DNA of 64,000 nt, taken from NCBI GenBank assembly GCA_963930655.1, contig OZ005605.1, positions 1,247,501-1,311,500 of the forward strand, in the 5' to 3' direction. The translations under genes were made by a program, and so were the position numbers. Position 1 is the stretch's first letter. The number at the start of each line of letters is the position of its first letter. Source of the DNA: Myrica gale (lineage: Eukaryota > Streptophyta > Magnoliopsida > Fagales > Myricaceae). The notes under the pieces are model-generated. The model searched no databases. It worked only from the letters and a program-made list of their open reading frames with translations, and was not told where the DNA came from. Below are positions 22,397 through 34,053 of this stretch, in pieces.

Positions 22397-23962
22397 AGAA
22401 AAAATGGCACTGGAAAACGGTAGTACTGACATAGAGCCTGTGCATATTCTCTTGCTAAATAGTGATCGAAGCTGTAGTGAATCTTGGCCACGTGCTCCAA
22501 TCAGCATTATACAACTATAGGCGGAGCTGTTGAAGAAAAAGGCCGGTGAATAAGACAAGGAGGGACGGCCTTTGATGTCTTTATGCCTTGGTGACAAGAG
22601 GAAGATGAAGTGGTAATACAAATCTAGCCGTACGTGCAGATAAGCATCCCATTATTGGGGTTAATTAATTAATTACTATTATATATATAGTGTAGTAAAA
22701 ATATTTACATTCATATTTTTCAATATAAAGGTAGCAATATTTAGTTGATCGGAAATTAAAATGTTTCTACTTGTTAGAAAAAGTGTATGTTACATATAAG
22801 GGAAAATATTAAAATACTAATTATTATTATTGAAATCACTATTTTTAAAAACTTTGTTTATGATTTATGATTTTTTTAGTACTCTATTAATAAAATAAAA
22901 CTTTGTTTTGTACAATTATGATCCAAACAGTATTAATTTTAATTATAATTATAATTACATTACTGTTACGGCCTACATGGTCGGTTTTAATTGCTTTCTG
23001 TTTTGTATATACCATTTGCAGTTGCTTTCTATTCATTTTATATATACATATTTAAATTCTGTTATGCACAGGAGTTGCCTACGAGTTTTGCACCAATTTC
23101 TTGTACCCAGCTAATAAAGATAAGATAACACTTTTTTTTTCTACGCAAGATAAGATAACACTAAATCATTAGGACCCTGTCTGCCATTGTTGCAGAAAAT
23201 CAAGCCAGTAATTCGGAAATAAAGATATCCCCTTAAAGCTCCTACCTTCCCCAAATTGATTCTGGAGGGTAAGTAACGTGCATTCTGTACGACTGACATT
23301 AATTAGCTTGTCTGATAGGAAGGCCGTGAGTGTACTGTGTGAGCAATCGGGGACCCATAATCTGTCTTGTGCAGATAAAGCCTTGTATAAGAAAACAACA
23401 AAGCACGGCCTAACTTGTGCCCTTGCCACCACTGAAAGCCTCATGCCATACCCTCATATTGGACTCACGCTCTGTTCTATCTTGGGCTCCGCCGCTCCAG
23501 CACTTGAGAGGGTTTTTTGTGTTTCTTTGGGCAAACAAATAAGATTACATCATAACATCCATTCACACCAAGGCTTGTTTTACAGAGGATGCTGCAGTGC
23601 TGCAGGCAATTTTCCTTGCTAATTCGTGCAGGACAAAATGATGTTCAGTCGATCACCGAGTTAGGCATCATTCAGGGCTGAAGTAACCCAAATTAGAGGG
23701 TTGTTTTTGTGGAGTGTTATATTATCTCCATTGCTTTATATATATATATAAGCAAATACTAAGCTCTTTGGCTATTTTGGACATCCACTTCGTAGCTTTT
23801 GTAAAATGCATTGCCGATGGTTACTGACTTGGAGGCTACGTGAGCCCTCTTCACCTTCATATTTGTACGCTGAAAGTGTGTCAGCTCTCTCTTGCTCTTG
23901 CGTATATACCACTGTACCTTAGGATTTTTGTGTTTAGGCCGAAATTTGTACGAAGGATTTTC
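22397..23962. other. Region without a recognised gene
   Basis: The first few hundred bases are the upstream region of the minus-strand small membrane protein, including AT-rich sequence. The plus frame at 23278-23622 (114 codons) is open but resembles no family I know and lacks transcription signals. A (TA)n tract lies at about 23738-23750. Confidence 0.45.
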
Positions 23963-23975
23963 TAGTAGAGTATTC

Positions 23976-24603
23976 TTTTTTTTTTGCTGAATAAAACAAA
24001 CAGAATACCCAAACTCAAGACTGTATATCACAAAACCGGATATTCTTGGGAACACTAACACGATCAAAGAACCCAAAACAACCAAACTGAGCCGCCCATT
24101 TGGCAAGAGAATGCGCCAAGCCATTGCATCTTCTAGGAATCCAAGCCACCTTCCACTCCCTGAAGGTCTCCAAACTCAGCCTCATCGAATCAACCAATCC
24201 AGAAATAGCCCAAAGTCGAGGTAGATGTGGAGAAATCACCTCATTACAGAGCAACAAAGAGTCACTCTCAAAAAGCACCTTTGACCAGCCCCTCTTCTGT
24301 GCTAACGACATCGCCTCAGCAAAGGCACATGCCTCCCCAGCCAACGGGTCCATAGCTGCTAGACGTTCCGTGTATGCAAGACAGAGGAAACTAGAAGAAT
24401 CTCTAACCGAGATTACTATGTATGACCCCAACTGACGGATGACCACATCCGTATTAAACTTCAACCATCCAAAAGGAGGGAGTCCAACTACAACCAGCAC
24501 TACGATCTACTCCCACCAAATCACTCAAATGTCCGTCATACCTCCTACGAATACTCGCCACCAAGTCCTGTACATCAATCGAGACTCTGATAACTCTTCC
24601 CAA
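23976..24603 (-). mobile_element. 5'-truncated LINE insertion with 13-bp TSD
   Basis: On the minus strand the element ends in a poly(A) run (poly-T 23976-23985 on plus). The 13-base sequence TAGTAGAGTATTC flanks it on both sides (23963-23975 and 24604-24616), the product of target-primed reverse transcription. Only about 630 bases of the 3' end were inserted, covering the RNase H domain. The last 26 bases on the 5' side (about 24578-24603) are not LINE sequence but an exact inverted copy of the DNA just beyond the TSD. Confidence 0.88.
24015..24500 (-). pseudogene. LINE ORF2 C-terminal RNase H domain fragment
   Basis: The minus-strand frame encodes PPFGWLKFNTDVVI, the usual entry of plant LINE/RVT_3 RNase H domains, then EACAFAEAM (acidic catalytic position), LFESDS (catalytic Asp) and the C-terminal WIPRRCNGLAHSLAKWAA. 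The three acidic positions (FNTD, GEA, ESD) are kept. The reverse transcriptase and endonuclease that should precede it are missing because the copy is 5'-truncated, so it is a dead fragment. The frame is otherwise uninterrupted, which suggests a fairly young insertion. Confidence 0.85.
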
Positions 24604-24616
24604 TAGTAGAGTATTC

Positions 24617-25972
24617 AGCAATTGGGAAGAGTTATCAGAGTCTCGATAATTGGGAACACGCGTAACAACCCAATCAAGTTGGATTTTAGGAACACCAGTT
24701 AATAGTGAAATTTCCATTAGTTTTGTTGTGGTTATTAATCGATTAACTGGTTTATGTGACTTTCTTTTTTCACTAGCCATGTTGCTGGTAGCTGGGTCAT
24801 AGGAATCTTCGACCCACAATTGATTTTATCATGGAGTGGCTGCCAACCCCATGAGCATTTGGAACTACGTTCTTTTAATTTTCACTGTCAAACTAGGAAC
24901 CCATGTTGTTCTAAATATTTAAAGGGATTATGTCGAGGAAGATTATCCTAATTACTCCACTGAAATGTTACTTTATTGCTCCAACTATCCTCTTCATTAA
25001 TAGAAGATATTGTGCTGAGATGGTCGTCTATAATATGAGGGTTTAAACTATTAATTTCGTGACATTGCATACTTGAATTATTAAAATTCATAGATATGTG
25101 TCATTTGATAAGATCTAACCTTTCATGCTAGCTCCACGGACTTGATCTTTACAAAATCTTCACATCAATGGACTTTCATCCAAGATACATTTTTACAAGA
25201 CTCAATAACATTACCATTATTGAATAACTCTTTACACAGAATTTACTAGCGACATCTACAACTATAACACTTACACAAAGAAAGGAGGATTTGGATCTGA
25301 TTCCTTTTCAGCGAAAAGGAAACAACTTTGCAACGGCACTTTTGCCGCTGAGATAAAGGAATCAAAATCTGAGGAGGGAATCAGAGAGCATGTGGGAGCT
25401 GGGTTAATTTCATTCGCATTTGGGATAAGACAAGTTGTGGGATTCGTGAAGCCAAAAACAAGCAAATTTCCTTTTGCGATGATACACTTTCCAACTTGAG
25501 AGCAATGTTCCGAGTCATTTTCATGGGGTTAAGATTCTGTCCTCATTCTCATGTTCTTGTGAATATGCTCAGAAAGCAGGAGGCAGGCATGGAATCTCAA
25601 GCTATGGCGAATGATTTGCTACATGTTGGGCAGGAAAAGTAGGAAAAAGCCCATCTTGTGGATGAGAGATCAGAACGAGTCTGCTGGGGAAATATTGTAG
25701 CCAATATTACTATGCAATCACGGAATGATAAATCTGACATGAAACAGCAATGAATACCTTCCGGACGCAGCAGTTAATAATCAAGATTTGTTGGTCTGTT
25801 TTACCAAATCAAGCATGTTATAAGAAGTTATCCAAGGTTCAAATCAAACACGTTAATTAAGGACGAGAAAAAAAAGATTCAAGTAACTCGAGAGTAGGAA
25901 GCAAAATCTAGCAGAATGATTCCCAGAGAATTAAGTACCTATACCACCCAGTATCCCTTAATATAATCACAA
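24617..25972. other. Region without a recognised gene, upstream of the Nudix gene
   Basis: The minus frame 24454-24819 runs across the LINE/flank junction and is not real. A plus frame open over about 25279-25500 (containing EIKESKSEEGIREHVGAGLI) has no ATG nearby and is not recognised. The stretch next to 25973 presumably holds the Nudix promoter and leader. Confidence 0.4.
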
Positions 25973-27968
25973 TTGCTCCGAAGATATGTTAGAGAATATG
26001 TGCAGGGCTTGCCGAAACTATACTCTGCTACATTAGAGGCTCATCTCGTACCTCAACTGTGCTTTGCAGAAGAGGTCTGCAGAAGCCAAATGTTCCAAAG
26101 ACTTGCCGAGCAACTACAGTTACATAGGGAAAACGAAGTAGAGAACGATTCCTGTAGTATCATCTCAGATTTCGGGGTTGTCAATTCTGTGGCTGTCCAA
26201 TATGATCAGTCTACTAGTTTCAATCGAAGGAAGAGAAGAGCAGCGGTTTTGATATGCCTCTTTGAAGGCCAGGATGGTGAATTACGAGTTATTATAACGA
26301 AGAGATCCATGAACTTTGATACTTGTTGGCATTTAAATAGTGCCATAGGCATGTGCAGAGGCCTTGACTCAACTGGAAACAGAGTGGAGTATGTAAGAAA
26401 TTGGATGGGTCATTTATATTTTCATTTTTGTTGACCTATCTTAGATATGACAAACAGGGGATGTAGCATTGCCTGGTGGGAAAGTGGAGGAAGGAGATGC
26501 AGATGACTCTGCAACCGCGTTAAGAGAAACCATGGAAGAGATTGGCTTGGAACCTAATCTGGTTCAAATTGTCGCCTATTTAGAGCCTTTTATTTCCCAG
26601 GTGCTGCTATTTTTGAGTCTTTCCCCTTGTGCATCTTGTTCCAAATTCAAAACTTGCTGATTATTTAACAATATGCAGCACCTGCTAAGGGTAGTCCCTG
26701 TTGTAGGCCTACTAGCCAAGAAAGGAGATTTCAGGCCTTCACTTAATACAGATGAAGTTGATGCCATTTTTTATGTTCCATTGGAGATGTTTCTCAAGGT
26801 TTTTACTTCAAACCCGGTTACTCTTGAACTACAATTCTTACAGGATCTTAAGGGGCAAAGTAACTATTGCTGCGCAATGAATCACAATCACAATAAACAG
26901 TGTAGAACGAAAATCATACTCAAAGGAACATGTGTCGTTTTCTTTAACGACTGTGGAAACACATTAGTCCAAGATAAAACACATAACTAAAAGAGAAGTG
27001 TTCGCATTAACACTCCTAAACCCCAGCCAATCTCCTGAAATAAACCAATGGGAAAAGGATGAATTACTCTTCTATATATGCAGCAGTACTTCTGTGGTCT
27101 TTTTTGCGGCTCCTTTTTCTCTAGTTTTTCTGTAGTGGGGCGGCTATGGGAATTTTTACTACTCATGAAACACGAGCGCGGATATATGAACATATCTGGA
27201 GGCCAATCCTAAATTCGGCCAAAAGCAAGACAAAAATTAGCCAAAAAAAAGGAGCAGGAGCTGCCGAACTATAGGGTACTAGGAAGAGTGCATTTTAGTC
27301 GATTATTAAGTCTGTCCGTAGAAGACCTATAAACATGATTAGGTGAAGTGAGACATATCTCATTCCATGCTCCCACCATATTTAAGCCACATATCACAAC
27401 TCCTATGAAGAAAAGTACGGCCACAGATTAATGTTCCTCAGAAAAGTACACAAATTTCCCTAATATATTATTAGTTCTCTCAATTAAGCTTTGGTTTGTG
27501 AACTTGAAAGATAGGGAAGTCCATTGCGCCTAATTACTTTTTTTTTTTTCTAGATCAAGTTCCAAAGAGGAACAGAAACAAAGATCATATGATAAACACC
27601 GGCGGGATCCTAAATCGGATCGGAGAAAGCCGCTATATGCTAGCAAAGCATTGCCCCTAATTACTCAATAGTGAATTCCTGCTGCTCTTTTTTTATGCCT
27701 TATTTCTTACGTTTTGCAGGAGGAAAATTATAGATGTGAAGAAAGGGAGTGGATGGGTAGGAAGTACATTCTGCATCTTTTTGATTTCGAATGCGAGAAG
27801 GGTGTATTCCTTGTATGGGGCTTAACAGCAAACATCCTTATTAGCGCAGCATCTGTTATCTACCAGCGTTCTCCGTGTTTCAAGGGCCATCTCCCTGACT
27901 TTCAACAGTTGCAAAGATCGTTGCAAAATATTGTCGAGCAGGAGATCTGCATATCTGTGCTGAAGTAA
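25973..27968 (+). CDS. NUDT15: Nudix hydrolase, CoA diphosphatase type (NUDT15/22-like)
   Basis: Four exons are proposed: 25973-26324, 26458-26600, 26679-26798 and 27720-27968 (287 residues, close to Arabidopsis NUDT15). The first 30 residues (MLRRYVREYVQGLPKL...) are Arg-rich and could target mitochondria. A later start at the Met of MFQRLAEQL (26090) would be cytosolic. Exon 1 ends with RRAAVLICLFEGQDGELRVI and ITKRS. Exon 2 gives LPGGKVEEGDADDSATALRE and TMEEIGLEP, a Nudix box (RETMEEIGL) in the CoA-pyrophosphatase context. Exon 3 has HLLRVVPVVG and PLEMFLK, and exon 4 EEREWMGRKYILHLFDF and WGLTANILI. Family enzymes cleave CoA or acyl-CoA to phosphopantetheine and 3',5'-ADP. The exon 1/2 junction is odd: the usual THSG before the Nudix box is missing and the only phase-compatible donor (GT at 26325) is weak. 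Confidence 0.8.
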
Positions 27969-28450
27969 AATAGGAAATCCAGACGTCTATCAAGTATCAT
28001 AAAAGTAGGTAGAGGGTCGAAATCTGGAGTCCTAGGCGTTAAGTTCCAACTCCTACCAATTCTTTCTTTGATGGGGACCCCGAGTCGCCTCTTACTATTC
28101 TCCTATCAAAATGATAATAAATGGCCTCTTTTATAAATTAATTATATAGCCTATTGTTGAATGGAAATTAAGTCATGGAAAGATAAGAACTTCTGGGTTC
28201 CTAGATTAGAAGGAGTTGCCTTGAATGGAAAAAAATGGGACACAAAATGTTGAGTCAGTCAAAGTATTAGCCGCATGGACAAAGCTAATGTACATATTCC
28301 GTTCCACATGTGTCCGTACATTGACCCGTCGACCAAAAGGCAACTTCACAACAATTTCGCGGTGGACACTCACGGCAGAACAAACAAAATGCTTATCAAT
28401 AAAATCATGCTATCCGATGGATCTACAAGTCTTATTAAATTCACATATCC
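27969..28450. other. Intergenic stretch between the Nudix gene and the TRIM element
   Basis: 3' flank of the Nudix gene. The frames 28225-28476 and 28275-28535 run into the TRIM element and have no domain support. Confidence 0.4.
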
Positions 28451-29185
28451 TGTTGAAAGTGAGAGCAATGTGGTGAGTAGGAAAATATTGGCTTATAAAT
28501 ATAAGCTCTTTGTAACCTTTTATTTTCATAAATGAGATGTAAATAAATCCAATTGAGTTTTTTCATTGGGTGTCTCATTTATCTAAAGTAAAATTTTTTT
28601 ATTTCTAACATGGTATCGGAGCAAGGTTTTCGGCTTAGTCCGGTTACCTCCTGGTGACCATCCGGCTTTCTCCCGGCTCAGTACCGGCTTTCTCCCGGCT
28701 CAGTACCGGCATAGTACCGGCGACTTCCCGGCTCAGTACCGGCTTTTTCCCGGCTCAGTACCGGCGACCATCCGGCTTAGTACCGGCTTTCTCCCGGCTC
28801 AGTACCGGATTCCTCCCGGCATAGTACCGGTGACTTCCTGGCTCAGTACCGGCTTTCTCCCGGCTCAGTACCGGCATCCTCTCGGCGCAGTACCGACGAC
28901 TTCCCGGCTTAGTACCGGCAATCTTTGTAATTATTTTTTTTTTCTGTAATTATTTTTGTAACTCCAAACTCAAGGTTTGTCGGTTTGTCCACCTTGAGTT
29001 TGCGGGGGAGTGTTGAAAGTGAGAGTCCCACATTGCTTAGCAATGTGGTGAGTAGGAAAATATTGACTTATAAATATAAGCTCTTTGTAACCTTTTATTT
29101 TCATAAATGAGATGTAAATAAATCCAATTGAGTTTTTCCATTGGGTGTCTCATTTATCTAAAGTACAATTTTTTTATTTCTAACA
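28451..29185 (+). mobile_element. TRIM (terminal-repeat retrotransposon in miniature), 735 bp
   Basis: Two direct LTRs, 28451-28610 (160 bp) and 29011-29185 (175 bp), begin TGTTGAAAGTGAGAG and end TTTATTTCTAACA (TG...CA). The 5-bp TSD TATCC flanks the element exactly (28446-28450 and 29186-29190). TGGTATCGGAGC (28611-28622) right after the 5' LTR is the primer-binding site for initiator tRNA-Met, and TTTGCGGGGGAG before the 3' LTR is the polypurine tract. The LTRs are nearly identical except for a 15-bp deletion (TCCCACATTGCTTAG) in the 5' copy. No protein is encoded. Between the LTRs is a minisatellite. Its 3' LTR ends about 255 bases upstream of the first AMT start codon. Confidence 0.93.
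28625..28920. repeat. CCGGCTCAGTACCGG minisatellite inside the TRIM
   Basis: Variants of CAGTACCGGCTTTCTCCCGG, period about 22 bases with some shorter spacers, repeat roughly a dozen times and make up most of the TRIM internal domain. Confidence 0.9.
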
Positions 29186-29316
29186 TATCCCTCTGGTCCC
29201 TCTGTTCTTGTTTTTTATTGAATTCTCATTTTTGGCCGCAATGAGTCAAAAACTACTGAATTTTCACACGAAGCTTCCAAAAGAATTCAGATTAGGGAGC
29301 AATGGAACTCGGACTA

Positions 29317-29317
29317 C

Positions 29318-29359
<42 letters not shown>
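29317..29359. repeat. Compound (AT)n(GT)n microsatellite
   Basis: About ten AT units run directly into about eleven GT units, ending some 80 bases upstream of the first AMT start codon, so it lies in the promoter or leader. Confidence 0.92.
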
Positions 29360-29440
29360 GGACAAAGCTTTGTAATATCGGAAGAGCAGAGTCTCAAACA
29401 GGTCCGAACGTAGCTGATCACCCCGATCGAGTTGAGACAC

Positions 29441-32400
29441 ATGAACACCACGGAGGCCTACGGAGCTGTCAGCCCAGCCGTCCCGCCATGGCTAAACAAG
29501 GGCGACAACGCATGGCAGATGATGGCATCGACGCTCGTGTGCATCCAGAGCATGCCGGGCCTCGTTATCCTCTACGCCAGCATTGTCAAGAAGAAATGGG
29601 CGGTGAACTCCGCCTTCATGGCCCTCTACGCGTTCGCTGCTGTGCTCATCTGCTGGGTTCTCGTCTGCTACCGCATGGCCTTCGGTGATGAACTCCTTCC
29701 CTTCTGGGGCAAGGGTGCACCGGCTCTCGGCCAAAAGTTCCTTGTCCAACGAGCCAGAGTCCCCGAGAGTAAACACACTAGGGATGACGGGACATTCGAG
29801 ATCATTGAACCCTTTTACCCTATGGCCTCGCTCGTTTACTTCCAGTTCTCTTTTGCTGCCATTACCATGATTTTACTTGCTGGGTCTGTTCTTGGCCGCA
29901 TGAACATCAAGGCCTGGATGGCTTTTGTCCCTCTGTGGCTTGTATTCTCTTACACCGTGGGAGCCTTCAGTCTCTGGGGCGGTGGGTTTCTGTACCAATG
30001 GGGTGTGATCGACTACTCAGGCGGCTATGTCATCCACCTCTCCTCAGGAATTGCAGGTTTCACTGCCGCTTATTGGGTAAAATATACGATAGCCCTTCTT
30101 CATCTGTCCAAATTTCTCTCATCTTTCTCCGACATCGGTTTCTGTCTTGATTGGCACAACAGACCATGATCTAGTACAGCATAAGTCTATTTAATTCAAA
30201 TATAATTTTTTTTTTCTCATATTAGTGTTATGCCTGAGACTGGGTTTTGGTTCGCTTCTTCTAGGTTGGCCCGAGGTTAAAGAGTGATAGGGAGAGGTTT
30301 CCTCCTAACAACATCCTACTCATGCTTGCTGGTGCTGGGCTGCTCTGGATGGGCTGGTCAGGTTTCAACGGTGGGGCACCATACGCGGCAAACATTGACG
30401 CTTCGATAGCGGTACTAAACACGAACATATGTGCGGCGACGAGCCTTCTTGTCTGGACGACCCTCGATGTCGTGTTCTTTGGGAAGCCTTCGGTGATAGG
30501 AGCAGTTCAGGGAATGATGACCGGTCTGGTTTGCATTACTCCAGGAGCAGGTAAGAGTTCTAGTCTGAGAAAATCAAGCAGCCGCCGCAAAGGACTCTCT
30601 CAGACTCTCAGTTGCACTGTCGTGTTCATACTAATTAAGGCCGTGGACTTTTGCAGGACTCGTGCAATCGTGGGCGGCTATAGTGATGGGCATGCTTTCT
30701 GGAAGCATTCCATGGGTGTCCATGATGATCCTTCACAAAAAGTCTAGTCTCTTCCAAAAGGTAGGATCCTATACATCGTTTTTTACTTTGTCTGCCTTAA
30801 TTATTCTCGTGATGCCCAAGCTATAAATTAGGAATTAGAGAGGGTTGACAAAAGTGCTAGCTTGTCCCAGTGACCCACCACGTTTTTGCCTTTTAACAAT
30901 CTTCTGGAACTATGCATCATGTGATAATTTAGAAAAATAAATTCATGCATGGAACATGAGATCATGGATTTTTTCACTTTCTCCAACCACAAATTACGCT
31001 AGATACAAATGAAAAGAGGATCCAATCAAACCAATGGATTCGGAACCCATATGGTTATGATTCCCCGATTAATTTACCTGAATGATTTTGAAAGATAACA
31101 AAAGCTTAACTAAGATTATTCCAAGTTCACCTTTCAGGGACCCATGCTGTGATCACTAGGCAGATTACATTTTGACACACAAAGGCCACCTAAATTTGTA
31201 AATAAAAGATCAATTTCTAGCAAATATGTACTTCATGTTCACACATATCATATAATTTTTCTATGGAATTTTTTGCCCTGATCTGCTTTAATCTCGATCT
31301 GAAATCTCTCTAAAATTAATTATGCAAGATTGAATATTCCATTGAGAAGTCTAATTTCTCCATCTCCAAGGACGAAGCCAAGGAGGGGCTGGAGGTGGCC
31401 ATGGGCCCTCCAACCCTCTCAAAATTGGCTAAAAAAATCATATATTTTTTTAGCATTTTAATGGATTTTTGACCATTTATTAATGTTCTATTCATTTTAG
31501 CCCCCAAAATATTATTTCATATAATTGCCCTCTTAATAGCCAATTCCTGTTTTCGTCCCTGTGGCCACTATGAGCCTTTGGATCCAATTCATCCAAATAA
31601 ATAAGCTACGTGGCGTGGCTTTTCAAACTTTTGACTTCGGTTTCTCTGATATTTCTCTCTATATTTTCTCCTTATTTCCACTAACATGCTGGTTTCCTAG
31701 CAATAATTGTAACTAGACACCACCAATCTTTAATTATAAAGCATAAAATGATTGATCATCAAATCATTTCATATAATATCTACTTTATACTCTAAGGCTA
31801 TAAACTCTTTCGCTTAGATAATCATGCATATGAAATGAAGGTATATAATTGGTGTACGTGCTTCGTTTTTCAATTCCATGTTTGCACAAATTCAACTCCG
31901 ACCCACTTCCCCCACTTATCTTTTGATCTCTTTTCTCTACTTTTAGAGTTCGGACCTAAACCTCTTTTAAATTTAATGAACAATGACTGGAAAAAAAAGC
32001 CTTCAAATGGAAGGAAAGAAGCAAAAGTACTCAAAAGCAGAGTGCTTTTTGCTTGAATTTTTCATAGGAGACAACTAAAAATGGTCCATAAGTCAAAATG
32101 CATTACCCAATTGTAATCTTACAATAATGGTGGAGCCCTGGCTAATTTGTCCTACCCTTGCAGATATTTTGTTTCCCTGAATTATTGCCTTTCTATTTGT
32201 CTAATTGGGGCCAATTGACTACACTGGCTGGCTATTCAGGTTGACGATACCTTAGGTGTATTCCACACGCATGCAGTAGCTGGGCTGCTAGGCGGGCTCC
32301 TCACTGGGCTTTTTGCAGAGCCAGAGCTTTGTGCTCTCATACTCCCAATAAGTAACACGAGGGGTGCGTTTTATGGTGGTAGTGGTGGGAAGCAATTCCT

Positions 32401-32680
32401 CAAGCAAATCGTTGCAGCCATGTTTGTTGCCGGTTGGAACTTGGTGTCCACGACGTTAATTCTGCTAGCAATAAGGCTGGTCATTCCACTGAGAATGCCC
32501 GATGAGGATCTGGCAATCGGAGACGATGCTGTGCATGGAGAGGAGGCTTATGCTCTTTGGGGCGACGGGGAGAAATATGACCCTACGAAGCATGGTTGGC
32601 ATACATCGGCGTACTCGCAGGACATAGCACCATCGCCGTATGGCAATGGTGCATTAAGAGGAGTGACCATCAACTTGTAA
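29441..32680 (+). CDS. AMT: Ammonium transporter, AMT2 subfamily (AMT3-type), four exons
   Basis: Exons 29441-30076, 30265-30550, 30657-30760 and 32240-32680 join in phase to 488 residues. The protein is an 11-helix plasma-membrane Amt/Mep/Rh channel carrying ammonium into the cell. Signature blocks include [20 protein letters not shown] near the start, [36 protein letters not shown] with the first pore histidine and the conserved Asp, [19 protein letters not shown], and [18 protein letters not shown] with the second pore histidine. The tail [20 protein letters not shown] is AMT2-subfamily and lacks the AMT1-type C-terminal phosphosite context. Start: the ATG of MNTTEAYG. Differences from its tandem neighbour include VCY in place of the usual WGY at the third helix border (residues about 70-74). 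Intron 3 is 1.5 kb and holds a MITE. Confidence 0.93.
31366..31562. mobile_element. Possible hAT-like MITE in AMT intron 3
   Basis: CAAGGACGAAGCCAAGG at the left and the inverse CAGGGACGAAAACAGG at the right enclose about 195 bases with a GC-rich left part and AT-rich remainder. No convincing 8-bp duplication was seen. Confidence 0.4.
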
Positions 32681-33177
32681 GTCAAGAGCTAGTGACCCTC
32701 AAATAGTACATGTACTATTGTTTTGTATACTAGCTTCAGCTATATGTACGTCTACACAGTTCTGTATACTATTTTGGGTTCAGTGGTTTTGCATATATTC
32801 CATACCCTGTCTTGTATTTTCTGCATAAACCCTACAAATAATAGTATATTTTTTTAATGAATTTAGGTAACTAAGAGATATAGCTGTTCAACTATTACAT
32901 CCAACCGAGTACCTAAGTTACTTATATAAAAAGTTTAAACGGTTAGAAAGATGTAAATTTTATTATTTAACATTCTCTTCTGAGTCGGACTCTCTTTTAA
33001 TTAGTAGGCCAAAACACGTGTAATATTTAATTAAAATAAGGTCAAGTGTAGAATCAAATCTCAAACTCAAAATTTTTGCTCCGATATCATGCAAAACTAC
33101 CAAGGGCCGACTCAAGGGTAAGACAACTTAGGCGAGGCGATAGCCTAAGACCTCACCCTGAGTAAGGCCCCATAAAG

Positions 33178-33534
33178 TATGGCTCCACACAACCGGACCG
33201 CGAACCGGACCAGATTTGCGGTCCGGTCCGGTCCTATTTCTTAAAATGCAGTCCGGACCGGACCGGTTATCTGGTCCGGTACGGTCTTCTTTTTTAATAA
33301 ATGTGATCCGGACCGCATTTATTAAAAAAAATAAAAAATATATATTGTTTTATAATTTTTAATGCAAATTATAAACTTAAAACGTTTAATTTTAATCTAA
33401 ACTAAAACTCAACATTTTTATATGCACTTCCCCTTTAAAATTAACCTAAAAAATTATTGAAAAAATAAAAAATTGAAAAAAATTAAAACCGGTCCGGTCT
33501 GAAAACCGGACCGGAAATCTGGTTTTCAGCCCTA
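33178..33534. mobile_element. Nested hAT-like MITE with GGTCCGG repeats, 357 bp
   Basis: Flanked by exact 8-bp duplications CCATAAAG (33170-33177 and 33535-33542), as in hAT insertions. The ends TATGGCTC and TAGGGCTG (inverted) pair. The interior is full of inverted GGTCCGGTCCGGT / ACCGGACCGG motifs. Confidence 0.82.
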
Positions 33535-33721
33535 CCATAAAGAACAAAAATCATAATAATATTTTTTTTTGTATGTTATAGATGACCCAAGAAATAAAAA
33601 GACAACTGAGCTAAGAAAAAAAAAAGAATAGTAAGATGTAATCTTTTCATAGTTTTTATTATGGGTGGACTGTCTTTCTGCTCATCATTGAGTGATATGT
33701 TTTTTTCTCATACCTCATAAT

Positions 33722-34053
33722 AAGGGCGGGCAAACCGGGTTCAGGTTCGGTTTTTCACTGCTCCGAACCTGAACCCGACCCGAAAATTTCGGGTTTATTT
33801 GTGAGGAAACCTGAACCCGAAAATATCGGGTCGAAACGGGTCGGTCCGGTTCGGAAAATGCGGGTCACGCGGTGATAGCATTATATTTTCGGGTTCGGGT
33901 CTAATTTCGGGTTTGTTCATATACCCGAACCCAAAAATACATTTTTATTTACATGTAAACCCGAACCCGAACCCGCCTAAACCCGACCCGATCAGGTCAG
34001 AAACGGGTCGGGCCGGTTCGGGTTGTCAGGTCTCGGGTTTTTTGCCCACCCCT
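33722..34053. mobile_element. Nested hAT-like MITE with GGGTTCGGGT repeats, 332 bp
   Basis: Flanked by the direct repeat ACCTCATAAT (33712-33721 and 34054-34063), of which 8 bases would be the hAT duplication. Ends AAGGGCGGGCAAAC and AGGGGTGGGCAAAAAACC (inverted). The interior is packed with CGGGTTCGGGT and its complement. Confidence 0.82.

Noticed and set aside
23278-23622. 114-codon plus-strand open frame
   Set aside because: No domain or signal sequence recognised. Overlapping open frames on both strands suggest chance.
24454-24819. 121-codon minus-strand frame
   Set aside because: It spans the junction between host DNA, the inverted filler and the LINE, so it cannot be an ancestral gene.
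28275-28535. 86-codon frame before the TRIM
   Set aside because: It runs through the LTR boundary and ends inside the retrotransposon.
28625-28920. Regular short repeats considered as a CRISPR-like array
   Set aside because: The units are contiguous degenerate tandem repeats without unique spacers, inside a plant TRIM element.
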